Positions 1 to 10,323 of a stretch of DNA of 64,000 nt are shown piece after piece (within the stretch, counting starts at the first letter, position 1; each line of letters opens with the position of its first letter). The notes under the pieces were generated by a model. The model saw only the letters and a program-made list of their open reading frames with translations, did no database searches and was not told the DNA's origin. This DNA comes from Diplosphaera chodatii (lineage: Eukaryota > Chlorophyta > Trebouxiophyceae > Prasiolales > Stichococcaceae), in NCBI GenBank assembly GCA_032358165.1, contig JAALGY010000062.1, forward strand, positions 1,364,001 to 1,428,000. Reading direction: 5' to 3'. The position numbers and the translations under genes are program-made.

Positions 1-351
1 TCAGCGGCCACAGGAGAGCAGCACCCCAGCCGCACATGTGGCGGCGGCGGCCGGGTGTACACCACTGCCTGCGGCCCCAAAGGACGTGCCTCGGCAGATG
101 CCCAGCAGCACAGCGGGCGTGCGGCTGGCAGCCCTGCGAGAGGAGCTCGCTGCGGCAGAGGAGGTGGGCTGCTGTCTGGCCTGTTGGTGGCATGCAGTGC
201 GGGCAGCGGTCCAGCCACCATGGCTTCAACGCCTGTTTGTGCAAACAGGTGCTGATGTGTGCAGGTGGTCGTCATGCTCAGGCAGCTGGTCAAAGAGGCA
301 GAGGCGGAGGCAGGCAGAGGCAGGATGGGAAGCGGCAGTGCACCCTGTTGA
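1..351 (+). CDS. 3' end of an unidentified gene (partial)
   Basis: The reading frame is open from the window edge through about base 163, where a gtgggc donor follows GCAGAGGAG. It resumes in phase 0 after a gcag acceptor at 265 and stops with TGA at 349-351. The visible tail is Ala-rich and then helical (LREELAAAEE joined to VVVMLRQLVKEAEAEAG), which looks like a short coiled coil. No domain is recognisable, so no function is assigned. The start lies outside the window. The splice rests on matched phase and consensus sites only. Confidence 0.45.
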
Positions 352-1327
352 TTGCCACTTACTGCCCAGGCTCTCATGTTCTGCCTGGACGAACATGGAA
401 CACCGCAGCCGAGTCTGGTAATCTGCTGAAGTACTCAAGAATTACGATTGTTGCGCCGGCAGTACTCGCTGACAGACAGCAGGCACCAATAGATGCAACC
501 AAAGCAAGACAAACGTTGTTCACGCTAGCAAGTCAGCGTGATCTGCTTCGGTGGGCGCCAGCAGGGCACCGCGGCTAAGCACTGCACCGCCAGCACCCAC
601 GAAGTGGCGGGAGGCCCACCGATGCGAGACCCTGCAGCATGACCGCTGGCGGTCACAGCTGCAGAGTCGCGACTTGCCGACAGCACTGCAGGAGCCCTGC
701 CAAGTTCGAGACCGCAAGGCCCCCCAAGCTTGAGTGGCCCCACCATCCACCCGCTGATGGGACCAACCCCGCTCACACCCTCTGCACGGCTCCCTCCGCA
801 AACCGCACAGTCTGCACAAACCTGTACTCGATGCCATCAGCTCTCTGACTCTAACAACCTTCAGACCTCAAAGCCACTTTCAAATCCACCAGGACCCCGG
901 CCCTGTTCCCGTGCTGCTATTGCTGCTGCTGCCACGCTGCGTCAGAGTCTGCCGAGACCCTCCATTCGACAAGCGCGACTAGCCAAAAGCAGCCTTTTAT
1001 GCCGTTCCTCCGCTTCCATCCTGCCACCTGATGTGCCCTGCTGCCACAACAACTGGCCCCGAGCGACCTCTCCACCAGCCCTCCACCTGGCCAATGCCCA
1101 GCCAAGGCCGCAGGGCACCACCCGCCGCGATGTGCTCGGGCACCTACGCCGGTGCGGCAGCAGCCGGCTGCTCCGGGGCAGGTGCGGGAGTCGGCGGCGC
1201 GCCTGCATGGAGATACGGGGATGGTGTCGAATGTCACCCTGACCAATGAAGTGAACAGCATGAGCAACCCTGTGTATTCCATCCGAAGGGCATGCTGAAA
1301 CAAGTGCATGCATGGGCTGCAGTGGGG
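352..1327. other. convergent intergenic interval
   Basis: This roughly 1 kb lies between the stop of the left-edge gene (+) and the stop of the G3BP-like gene (-), so it should hold two 3' UTRs. Overlapping open frames exist on both strands but none shows a domain or a convincing splice chain. I see no RNA gene or repeat here. Confidence 0.5.
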
Positions 1328-3721
1328 TCAACCTGCTGCGGGCTGCGGGGGGCGCGGGCCGCGGCCGCCAGGCGGGCCACGGCCGCCTCCCGGGGGCCCC
1401 CTGCCCCGGCCATTGTCGGGGCGTGGGCCACGGCCACGGCCGCCATCCGGCGCGTAGCCGCGGCCTCCAGTGAAGTCGCCTGCACGTTGTGAGCCAGGAA
1501 GCTGTCAAGTCGGGGCCACACTGGCCATTGCTTTGAGGAGCAGTCGGCTGCCCAGCTAGGCATGGAGTCTCCGCTTCACTTGATGTGTCAGGTTGCAATG
1601 GAAACATGGCCGCAAATGATATGGACTGACCGCGGCCAGGGCCACGGCCCGGCATGGCGGGGCCGCCACGACCGCCGGGGCCGCCCCGTCCATAGTACCC
1701 TCCGCGGCCACCATCGAAGCGGCCGCCGCCACGGCCGCCATCGCCAAAGCGGCCGCCGCGGCCACCCCGCAGCATGTACAGCGGCTTCTTCTCGTCCACA
1801 CGCACGGTCTGGCCGTCGACTTGCACCTGGAGCATGCTGAGACCGCTGGGAACAAAGCTTCCGCCTAGCCCATGAGTTTGGCACAAGTCAGGGGTGCGGT
1901 TGCTGATAACAGCCACACCTCGACCCTGCCACAGCCATCTCCACCGCAGACTGTACCGTTTGACGCTCTGCTATAAACAGACACTCTGCAATGGAGTTGT
2001 GCAATGCTCACCGGGGTGGTGATGGCAGAGGACGCAGACGAGGCCTGCGCAAAGTCGATGAACGCAAAGGAGGGCTTGTCCTTCTGCGACTTGAGGTTGA
2101 CGGCGCGGGGTCCCGCGAGCGCCCCGAACTGTCCAAACACCTGAGCGCGCATGCCAGTAGTACGTCTGGTGAGTTTTCTTTTGCATGAATTTCAGCGGTG
2201 CAGCAGGCTGACGGCCGGGCAGAGGCAACGAGTCTCCCTTGGTGCTTTGCACCTTTGAGCCTCTGGATGATAATGCGGTGAAATCATCAGGCGTGAACGC
2301 TCGGCATGTCAAGGTGCACCTCAGCCAGCTTCTCGGCAGTGATGTCTGCCGGCAGGTCCTTGACGAAGATGGAGCAGCCCGGGGCATCGTCCTGGCCGTA
2401 GCCGCCCGCAGCCGGCGCCGGCGCTGCGAGGATGCAGTGCAGCATGGTTAGGAGACTTCCAGACAAGCATTTGCACAGGTAGCCAAATGTTGACTGTCAG
2501 GAGGGACGCAGCAGCAGAACTGCTCGACCCTCGACAGCAGGGCGCCCACCCTCGGTGCCGTTGCCCTCCGCAGGCGGAGTGGCGTCGGCGACGGGCGCGG
2601 GCTTGGGCGCGGGGCGCGGCGGCGCGGGCTTGGGGGCCGCCTTGGCACCCTGCTTCAGGCGCTCGGCATACCTGTGAAGCACAGGTCACATATGGGCCCC
2701 CGTGCACATGACGCGTCATTGGGCAATCTCATCACGGTACGGGCAATCACCGTCCTGACACACTTCCGATCAGGCACAGGGCCAGGTAACACAGCAGGCG
2801 GGCTCACGTGAGCGGCGCAGCGGGTGTCTCGGGCTCCTCCGTAGCAGCCTCCGGCTCGGGCTCGGCGGGCGGTGCGGCGTCTTCTTGGGTGTCTTGCGGC
2901 GGCGCGGTCGGCTCTGCCTCCTTGGGCGCATCCTGCTCGGCGGACGGCTGCGGCGCCGCCTCAGGAGGCGGCTGCTGCTGCTGCGGCTGCTGCTGCGGGG
3001 CCGCTGGCGGCGGCGGCGTCGGGGCTGCCTGCTGCTGCGGCTGGGGCTGCTGCGGCTGCTGCTGCTGCTGCGGCGGCGGCTGCGAGACCGGCTGCGGAGC
3101 AGGGATCGGAGCGGCCGGCGCTTGAGGGATGCTCATCGCCGGTGGCATCGCCATGCCGTTCAGCTGCGGCGGGTGCTCAATCGGCGGCGGGTGCAGGCCG
3201 GCGTGCGGCGCGGCAAAGCCGTTCTCTTGGGGGCCGGGGCCGGCGGCGGGCTCGCCCAGGCCCTGGGGCGCCGCCACCAGCTCCGGCAGCAGCCGGAACA
3301 GGTCGTTCAGGACGAAGTAGCCCTTTTCTTGCACCGCCAGGAAAAACGTCTGCGTGAAGCTGCGCTTGGGGCGGTTCGTGCACCGCAGGGAGCCAGTGAC
3401 TTGCACAATGACGCCGTCATTGAGCGAGTACTGCGAATCCACAGAGTAGATCTCCGTGACCGCGTCCTGGTAGCCGAGCGACATGACCTTCTCGTGGATT
3501 TTCTTCTGGGAGTTGAACACCAGCGCCTCGGTGCTGCCGGGCTCCGAGTACGTCATGGTGGAGTCGTCCGTGTAGAAGCGGTGCAGGAAGTGCGGCTGCT
3601 TGTGCAGGACCGTGTAGTACTGCGTCACAAACTGGTTGCCCACCTGTGCCGCCTGAGCCAGCGGCGCGTGGGTGTTGTCCTGCTGGCCGGCCATGCTGTG
3701 GCCGGGGTGCATCGCCGCCAT
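1328..3721 (-). CDS. G3BP-like NTF2/RRM/RGG RNA-binding protein
   Basis: The gene starts at ATG 3721 (MAAMHPGHSMAGQQ). Residues about 20-150 form an NTF2-like domain: VGNQFVTQYYTVLHKQPHFL, FYTDDSTMTY, and a YFVLNDLFRLLPE end. A Pro/Gln-rich acidic linker follows to a donor near 2813. Later exons give a Lys/Ala/Pro segment (2681-2530), an RRM split over two exons (RNP2 IFVKDL near 2365, RNP1 SFAFIDF near 2065) and RGG/FDGG repeats (1830-1630 and 1490-1330), ending at TGA 1328-1330. NTF2 + RRM + RGG in that order defines the G3BP/Rasputin family, cytoplasmic proteins that bind mRNA and nucleate stress granules. The family call is firm; the RNA targets are unknown. The linker contains CTG/CAG tracts around 2970-3075 that encode poly-Gln. 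Confidence 0.88.
2965..3075. repeat. CTG/CAG-rich low-complexity tract in G3BP linker
   Basis: Imperfect CTG runs on the + strand (for example ctgctgctgctgctg near 3057-3072) read as poly-Gln with Pro on the minus strand, inside the G3BP-like linker. Such coding microsatellites recur in several genes of this window. Confidence 0.7.
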
Positions 3722-4122
3722 GCTTGCACGTCACACACGGGCGCTCTCAACAGCGAGAGCCGCCCAGTGTGTGCTGCTCTATTTGCACTGCTCACGCCGC
3801 CGCGCGGCAGCCCAGCTGGCGCAAAGTCTGTCACGGCCGGGCCAGATGCCTTGCGTGCCTGGCCCTCCCCCGGCACTCCGTCTGTGCCCGCTGCAGGCCC
3901 TCCGCGAACGATTTGCATGTATGCGGCAACTAAATTGATTTGCCACCTCTAGTTTCTCACGAAGTGGCGCCGCCCTGCAGCAGCAATGCACATGGATTGG
4001 CGCTGCACGCGGTCTCTGGGACAGCTATCAGCTTGCAGTGGTGCAGCGGGCTTGCACCTCATGCCATGGTCGTTCGATCATGCGGCGCCCGTCGTGTAGC
4101 GTCCTCGAGATGTTGAGGATCC
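3722..4122. promoter_or_regulatory. divergent promoter region, G3BP-like / SET-domain gene
   Basis: This 401 bp lies between two start codons facing away from each other (ATG at 3721 on minus, 4123 on plus). It must carry both 5' UTRs and promoters. I see no clear TATA box or named element. Confidence 0.5.
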
Positions 4123-6291
4123 ATGCATAGCGCTGGCGGTGCGGCCCCCGCAGCTGTTGATGCATACCAACTTTGGCTGGCGTCTCAAGGGGTCGTCTTG
4201 CATGGCATAACATCCGGAGCTGTGTCACACGGAGACAGAGGCGTGATTGCCACGCAGCACATCCCAGCAGGCATGATGCGGGGTGCTGGTGCATGTCGTC
4301 TCCATGCGCATGCGGTTCCAATCGGCTGCTGGATGTTTGTACGAAGCTTCTGTGTGCTGATCAGGGTCACTACTGCTGCAAGTGCCTGAGAGGGTGCTGA
4401 TCACCAACTGTGCCGCCCGTGCTGATGGGGCCTTTGCCGCAGCGCTGGCAAACGCAGGCCATGACCTCACGCCGCTGCAGGTAGACCTTGAAGCAGCAGG
4501 GCCACACGAAGCTACAATGGCATCGATTCTTGAGGGTTGCATCTTGCGCACTGTCTGATTGTGACGTTCCATGCACACAGACTCTGGCGGCATTCCTGCT
4601 GCACGAATGCGCAAAAGGGTCCAGATCACAGTGGGCACCATACCTGAGCCAGCTGCCTCAATCCTATACCACCTTCTTCACCTGGACAGCACGTGACATT
4701 GCCGCGCTGCAGGTGCGCTTTGCGCTGTTGTTCAGTGTCACCGGGTAGCAGGCGACAGCATGCTTGATGTGAAACTGACAGCATGCCTGTCCGTCAACGT
4801 AACATGCAATGGTGCCTGCAGTCTCTGGTCTGAACTGCAGGTGGAGCATGCTGTATCAGAAGCTGCGGAGAGCTGTCAGGCACTGCATGATGAGTGGCAG
4901 GCAACAGTGCCACTGCTCAAGTCCCTCAGTAAGCTTGCTAAACATCCAACAGGCCAGTACACGACCCCTGTCGCGCTATGATCATGCGAACCTGCATACA
5001 AAGCAGTGTGGCACGTACAGTTTTGGGCTCTGTTTATGGTCAGGGCTTTCAAGCCGCTGGGCTGGCATCACCGCCTGGCAGTGGGCAGCATCAACACTCG
5101 CATCGCGCACTATGCACCTGCCTTTTGATGCGGCAGGTAGCATCCGCATGGTAGCAAGCTGGGACTAGGACCCTCAAGCACGTACTGTTCAGCGTTGAAG
5201 CTGCCCCATGCTGGCGTCTGACATTGGTCGTGCTCTGCCTTCCAGGTGCCCTCACTCCATTTGGCGACCTGCACAACTACAGGCCGCCCGCGCCGCCTTT
5301 CATACCTGAGCTCGCAGGTGTTGCTTCCGACAGCTGCCTGCTGATCCCCGACCTTACATTGTGGGAGGCCAGCATTGAATGTCATCGTTGCTTAGCAGGC
5401 GTGTGTGGGCTGAGCCTTGGAGATGGCGGGCCATCAGGGGATGGCATTTTTGATGAAGCGTCTGCAGAGTATCGGCTGTATACTCGCGTTGCACTGGACC
5501 CCGGCAACCAGGTCTTCCTGCAGTATGGCTGCTATACAAACCTGGAGCTGCTTGGTGCGTTTTGCACAGCTCAGCTGTGTGGCTGCCCGATATCCCATCG
5601 AGCATATCTGTGTGCTTACCATGCTCTGAAGCACATACTAGAAGAGGCATGGACGGGCGCTGTGGTCATTGCAGAGCACTATGGCTTCCAGCTGGACGAC
5701 AACCCACACGATACGGCCGTATTGCCTCGCCATCTGCTGGCTGGTGCTCTGGGCTCAGAGGCAGCTGCTCAGCTGAAGGCAGCCCAGGCAGCGGTGCATG
5801 CCTGCGGAGTGCCCAGCTGGGCGCTACTACAGGTGGCCTGGTCAATTAGAGGTGCCACATGACTGTATTGTACGTGAGTGCGCATATCATACAGGCCGGC
5901 GGTTTGTAGCACCAACAAGCATGCAGCACAGTGATGTGCAGGCTTTGCGGCTGGCGACTGCCTCGCCGCAGGAGCTGAAGCGCAGCAGACACCTGGCCGC
6001 TGCTGGGCAGCCTATCAGTGTTGCTGCTGAAGGCAGGTGTGCATTGGAGCGGCAATCGGCTGGTGCACAGAGTGGAGCTTGCCACTGCTGGAATGTCAGC
6101 TCTGCCTCAGGCCACCGAACATGTGGAGGTGTTGTTGCAGAGCGATGGAGTTGTTCAAGGGTATGTGCTCCGAGGCGCTAGAAGGGCTGCCGACGACTGT
6201 GCAGGATGACGTGTCGCAGCTCGCAGCTGTGCCTGAATATCAGGAGCGGCTGAGACTGGCGCTGACCTGGCGCCTCGGCTACAAACAGTAG
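4123..6291 (+). CDS. SET-domain protein with Rubisco-LSMT-type C-terminal half
   Basis: ATG 4123 opens MHSAGGAAPAAVDAYQLWLA, followed by GDRGVIATQHIPAG, the usual opening of the SETD/Rubisco LSMT class. Following exons read VPERVLITNCAARADG, TLAAFLLHECAKGS (4583 on), a helical exon (4841-4930), a tryptophan-rich exon near 5020, ALTPFGDLHNYRPPAP (5247 on) and VFLQYGCYTNLELL joined across an intron to EHYGFQLDDNPHDTA (5670 on). The last part resembles the helical Rubis-subs-bind region and ends WRLGYKQ, TAG at 6289-6291. Members methylate lysines on non-histone proteins. The motif is GDLHNY where many relatives have D(L/M)INH; this variant resembles my memory of Arabidopsis At1g01920. Substrate unknown. 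The exon near 5030-5120 is the least certain. Confidence 0.75.
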
Positions 6292-6951
6292 GGTTTCACT
6301 GTCTGTCTTTGACAAAGTTGCACCTGCCTCATAACACACCTCTAGCACCTCTGCTGAACAGCGTATTCGCTTGCAGGACGCTGCAAAGAGGCCTTCAGGT
6401 TGCGCAGCAGGTGTTGCGCCATCTTGGAGACGATTAATGTTCAACTGTTCTTGGGGTCGGACTTGAAGGCGGGGCTGGCATCATGCGCAAGTGGATCACG
6501 CCAGAGGTGACTCTGTAGTCCTAGCTAGGGTCGGCAACGTTGGATCTAGCAGCATGCTGTCGTCAAGTTACATCCTGCATGTGGCTGAGAAGATACCTTG
6601 CTGATGCAGACAGGGGTACATGATTCAAGGCCTACAGAATCCAACAACCAATGACAGGCGGCTACTATACAAGCTACTGGAACTGCTGCATGAACAAGGC
6701 CAACACAATGCAGTTGCCGAACACAATCAGAGGAGGAATTTCATTCGCACTTCCATCCACAAGCGCCATTGCAATCCAGGGTGTCCCTCTAAAGCACAGA
6801 CCCATCGGAGATTGCCCTTTGCACACATGTTCGCATCTTGAGGGCGTCCTCTGTCTCAGAGCTGCTCTCCTTCACTGCCAGCTGATGTGCTGAGTGAGGG
6901 CCGCACTCGGACATTGAGGTTCTGAGACCACAAATACCATAGCTTCTGCTG
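6292..6951. other. convergent intergenic interval
   Basis: This interval holds the 3' UTRs of the SET-domain gene (+) and the AlkB-like gene (-). A TGTAA motif on the minus strand (ttaca at 6568-6572) could be the AlkB polyadenylation signal, about 380 nt after its stop. No further gene is supported. Confidence 0.4.
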
Positions 6952-9698
6952 TCACTCGGCAGTTGTACAGATATCGTCAGCGCCCTTGCTCGAGTTGGCG
7001 GTCAGCGCAATGTACTCGTCCAGGCGTGGGTTCATCACATCGAAGAACAGCCCGGGAAACAGCGCGAGGATGGCCATTGCCGGGTAGCTTGCGGGCAGCT
7101 GTGGCGCTGCATCAACGTCTCGCAGTGCCTGTGGACAGCAGGCACCCTATGAACTTTGCCTACACGACGCGCACTGCCACACGAACTGAGGTTGCTAGTG
7201 GAAAATCTGATCATATGCTCTGCACATCCAGAATATACAATCTGCGCAGAAGAGGTCAGGTGACACGCCTGGTAGGGTCGGCTGGCAATGAGGTGATGGT
7301 CGGCGTGGCGCTGCAGACGGAAAGTGATGGCGCTGGTTGCAATCCAGTTTGCGTTCCAGCTGTGCTTCGCCTGCACCTTTTCCCACCTATAGCAGCCAAG
7401 CAGTATCACTCAGTGTCGCTGGCCGAAGCAGAGTCAAGGACTGGGCGTGAGTGGCTAGTGCGGCTGACACGTCTTGCGCTCGACACAAGGCGTCTCCTGT
7501 GCTTATAAAACTGTGAATGCTTACACTGCTTCGCTACCCACTGCACACCTGCCATTGTCAAGCATCTGGCGCTCCAGACCCCAGTGCTCCAGATAGTTCA
7601 CCTGCAGCAACAACTGCATTGTTGTTGCGCCAGGCATGGCACGAAAGAGGCAGGAGCAGCGTGTCAAAGCAGCATGTCAAACCAGCAGCCCCAGCACCGT
7701 CACCATCACCACGACAACATCAGAGGGTTGCGCACCACTTCCAGCAGCAGCACCGCCCCAGCAGCCTGGCCCAGCAGCATGATCAGGCCCTTGACCCCGA
7801 AAGCCCCATATGAAGCAGCCGCCAGCGAGAGCGGGCAGGCGGCCCACCACACAAATCTGCACAGTATGAAGGGCGTGATCTCTGCTATGAGCCAGTGCTC
7901 GGTTGCCAGGGGTGGTGTCAGTTGCAGTCAGCAGCTGGCTATCAGGGCCGGAGCACCATCCGAATGTTAAGGTTGTTGACATGATAGCGTAAGGGCACCT
8001 GCTGCGGATGCTCCATGGGGCGATATCGCGGACTTGGAGGCGGTGGTGCTCAGCTGCTGCGCCGTCGCGCAGGTGCCCGAAGATGCTGCGTGGCACAAAC
8101 TCATACACCGTCTCGCCGCGCCGCGCAGTTGCTGGGTCGTCGAACTTGCCGATCTGCAGCAAGACGCGAACACCCTCTCTGCTTTGCGAGTCGACAGGTG
8201 TTACATGCAGGCGTGCGCTGAGGCAGCAGCACATCGCAGGAGTGGACAACGGCTGCGTGGAAATTGATGGCATGAAACATGAAACTGAAACTGTGTTGTT
8301 GTGGCCCGTGTGGAACAGCGCACGTTGACATGGTGTGCCATATGACCCAGGCTCCACCACATGTAGTTGACCGTGGCCAGCAGTGCGGAGGCGAGCAGGT
8401 TGTCACTCTTGTGCCGGCTGTGCACCTGCGGTCAGCATGTGCCCTGCATCCTGCATTGCTTGACTAGCGAGTAGGAATGTGTACACGGCTTGAGGTCACT
8501 GGCAGTGTAGGTTGGTCACGCATGCTGCTCACCAGCTCATGCATGACGCACAGCATGACGCCGCCAGCTGCGGATTGACTGATGATCAACCCTGCAGCAT
8601 GGCATGTTGTCTGGTCATCCACAACATCCACTGCTATCAGCGGGTGCAATCAGCCCCTGGTTTTGCAATGCGCATATCAGCTCACCTGTCAGTGCCAGCG
8701 GGTGCAGATCGAAGGTGCCAGCAATGTAGCAGGAGTTCAGCAGCGCTGCGAAGTGCAGAGCAGCAAAGCTGTGTAGGACGGTCCGGTAGGCAGGGTCCTT
8801 TTCAACCCCCTTTGCATGGTCCTGTAAGCATTCAAGCACCGCACATCTCGTGACTGCAATCATGAGGGCACCGCAGTGTACGACGCCATGGTCGCAGTGT
8901 GAATGCAGAGTCTCACGTGGTCGGATGCCGCAAGATCGCGTCCAAGGATCACATCCAATGCTGGCACAGCCACAAAGTCACACAGTGCGCCCAGCGAGGC
9001 GAAGGCGACCGACACCGCCAGGTGAAGGAGCCCTGCCGCAGGCAAAGGCTTCCCCAAAAGCGCCGCAATCGTGCCGCCCTGTCACGTACGTGACGTATAG
9101 ACCACATGAGTCATGCAGAATGCTCATGCAGCATGGCGCCCGCTCAGCACAGGCAGTGCGCATACAGTGCAGCCGTGCTATGTTCAGGCACACGCACATC
9201 GAAGCTGGTGACGAAAGCCAGCAGCTGGTCGACCCAATACGGCCCGTACACTGCTCCCCAACCGGCCAGGAAGCAGCTGGCTGGCATGAGCAGCGCGGGT
9301 GTATATGCCTGCGCAAAGCATGTCTCAGAAGTTGACACGCGCCATGACCAGCAACTTGCAGCTGTCTCTGTTTCGTCAGTAAGCAGCGGTGAGACCGTAA
9401 AGCACAGAGCTTCGCTCACCAGCGGGCCTGGCAGCAGGATCTTGAAGAGGCTTCCAAATGGTGTATCAGCCTCGACAGCCTTCATCCGCTTTTGCACGTA
9501 CAGCAACGGGCTCATCAGCGAGAGGTGCTGCATGATGGGGCTTTCCTTGGAGCTGCAGACTGTCTGCAGCGCACGCCGCTGCTGGGGTTTGAGCGGGGTG
9601 GTCCGAGGGGTCCGCTTCAGGACACTCAGCCCACCGCGTCTCGACACACGGTCAGAAGCCACCAACGAGCAGCTCAAGACACCTGCTTTTGAAGCCAT
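6952..9698 (-). CDS. AlkB-type alkane 1-monooxygenase-like membrane di-iron enzyme
   Basis: Spliced exons line up from end to end with bacterial AlkB, an integral-membrane non-haem di-iron enzyme that hydroxylates the terminal carbon of alkanes. ATG 9698 starts a basic, Ser/Thr-rich leader (MASKAGVLSCSLVAS) that looks like an organelle transit peptide. Membrane exons follow (TPALLMPASCFLAGWGAVYG; LHLAVSVAFASLGALCDFV). The histidine boxes are HEL joined to VHSRHK (8530/8420), GHMAHHVN (about 8345), FDDPATARRGETVYEF (about 8145), NYLEHWG (about 7605), KHSWNANW (about 7350) and LQRHADHH (about 7310). The C-terminus reads LPASYPAMAILALFPGLFFD and stops at TGA 6952-6954. The intron 7129-7268 is GC-AG. 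No rubredoxin domain is attached. Enzyme class is firm; substrate and localisation are inferred. Confidence 0.88.
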
Positions 9699-10323
9699 TG
9701 TCGCAGCGGCGGGTGCACATTGCAACCGCGTAATGAGCAAATGCGCGGGCCTTGTGTCCGACAGAGATTTGCGCTGAGCTGTATTGTGAGTCGCCACACA
9801 GGGTTGAGCTGTCGTCACAGCATGCAACCTCTTAAGGGGAAGTTAGTCAGGGGACTTGAGCAACCTCGGAGCCCCCCGTCTGCGCGCCCTATGCCCCTTG
9901 TAACCTCCAGCCTTGGTTGCAGCAGACTGTACATCAGCAAGCAGGAGGCGGGTCCTGGTTGACAGAGTGTTATGTACTGTGGTGCGCAACCAGTGTAGCA
10001 CCTGTATGTCGCTTCCCAATTACAGCTCGGCGTGACCAATCCTGTGCTGCACTATTGCACACTGAACACACTACGCAGAATCATCTGCTGAAAGACAGTC
10101 ACCTCCCAACCTTACAGCGCTGAGGACCGCTGCAACCGAAGGTGCTACCACCCTCCCAAAACAGCAGACAGCCAGCTGGCATTGCTGCGCGTGGCCATGC
10201 AACCGGCGCCTGTCATCACGGCAGCGGCCAGGGCCCCATCCCACAGCTGCAGATGGTGCGGGAGCTGCGGGTGCGCTGATATGCAAGCTGCACTGGCAGC
10301 GGGTGCCCGCAAGCGCATGCCGC
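9699..10323. other. AlkB-like upstream region and calnexin 3' UTR
   Basis: Both flanking genes are on the minus strand. This 625 bp should hold the calnexin 3' UTR and the promoter of the AlkB-like gene. Short open frames here show no domain. Confidence 0.45.
10112..10116 (-). terminator. TGTAA polyadenylation motif of calnexin
   Basis: ttaca on the plus strand is TGTAA on the minus strand, about 208 nt after the calnexin stop. TGTAA is the known green-algal near-upstream polyadenylation element; use here is inferred. Confidence 0.4.

Noticed and set aside
2885..3952. 355-codon Arg/Leu-rich plus-strand open frame
   Set aside because: It is antisense to the well-supported NTF2 and linker exon of the G3BP-like gene; the CTG-rich linker gives poly-Leu/Arg on the opposite strand.
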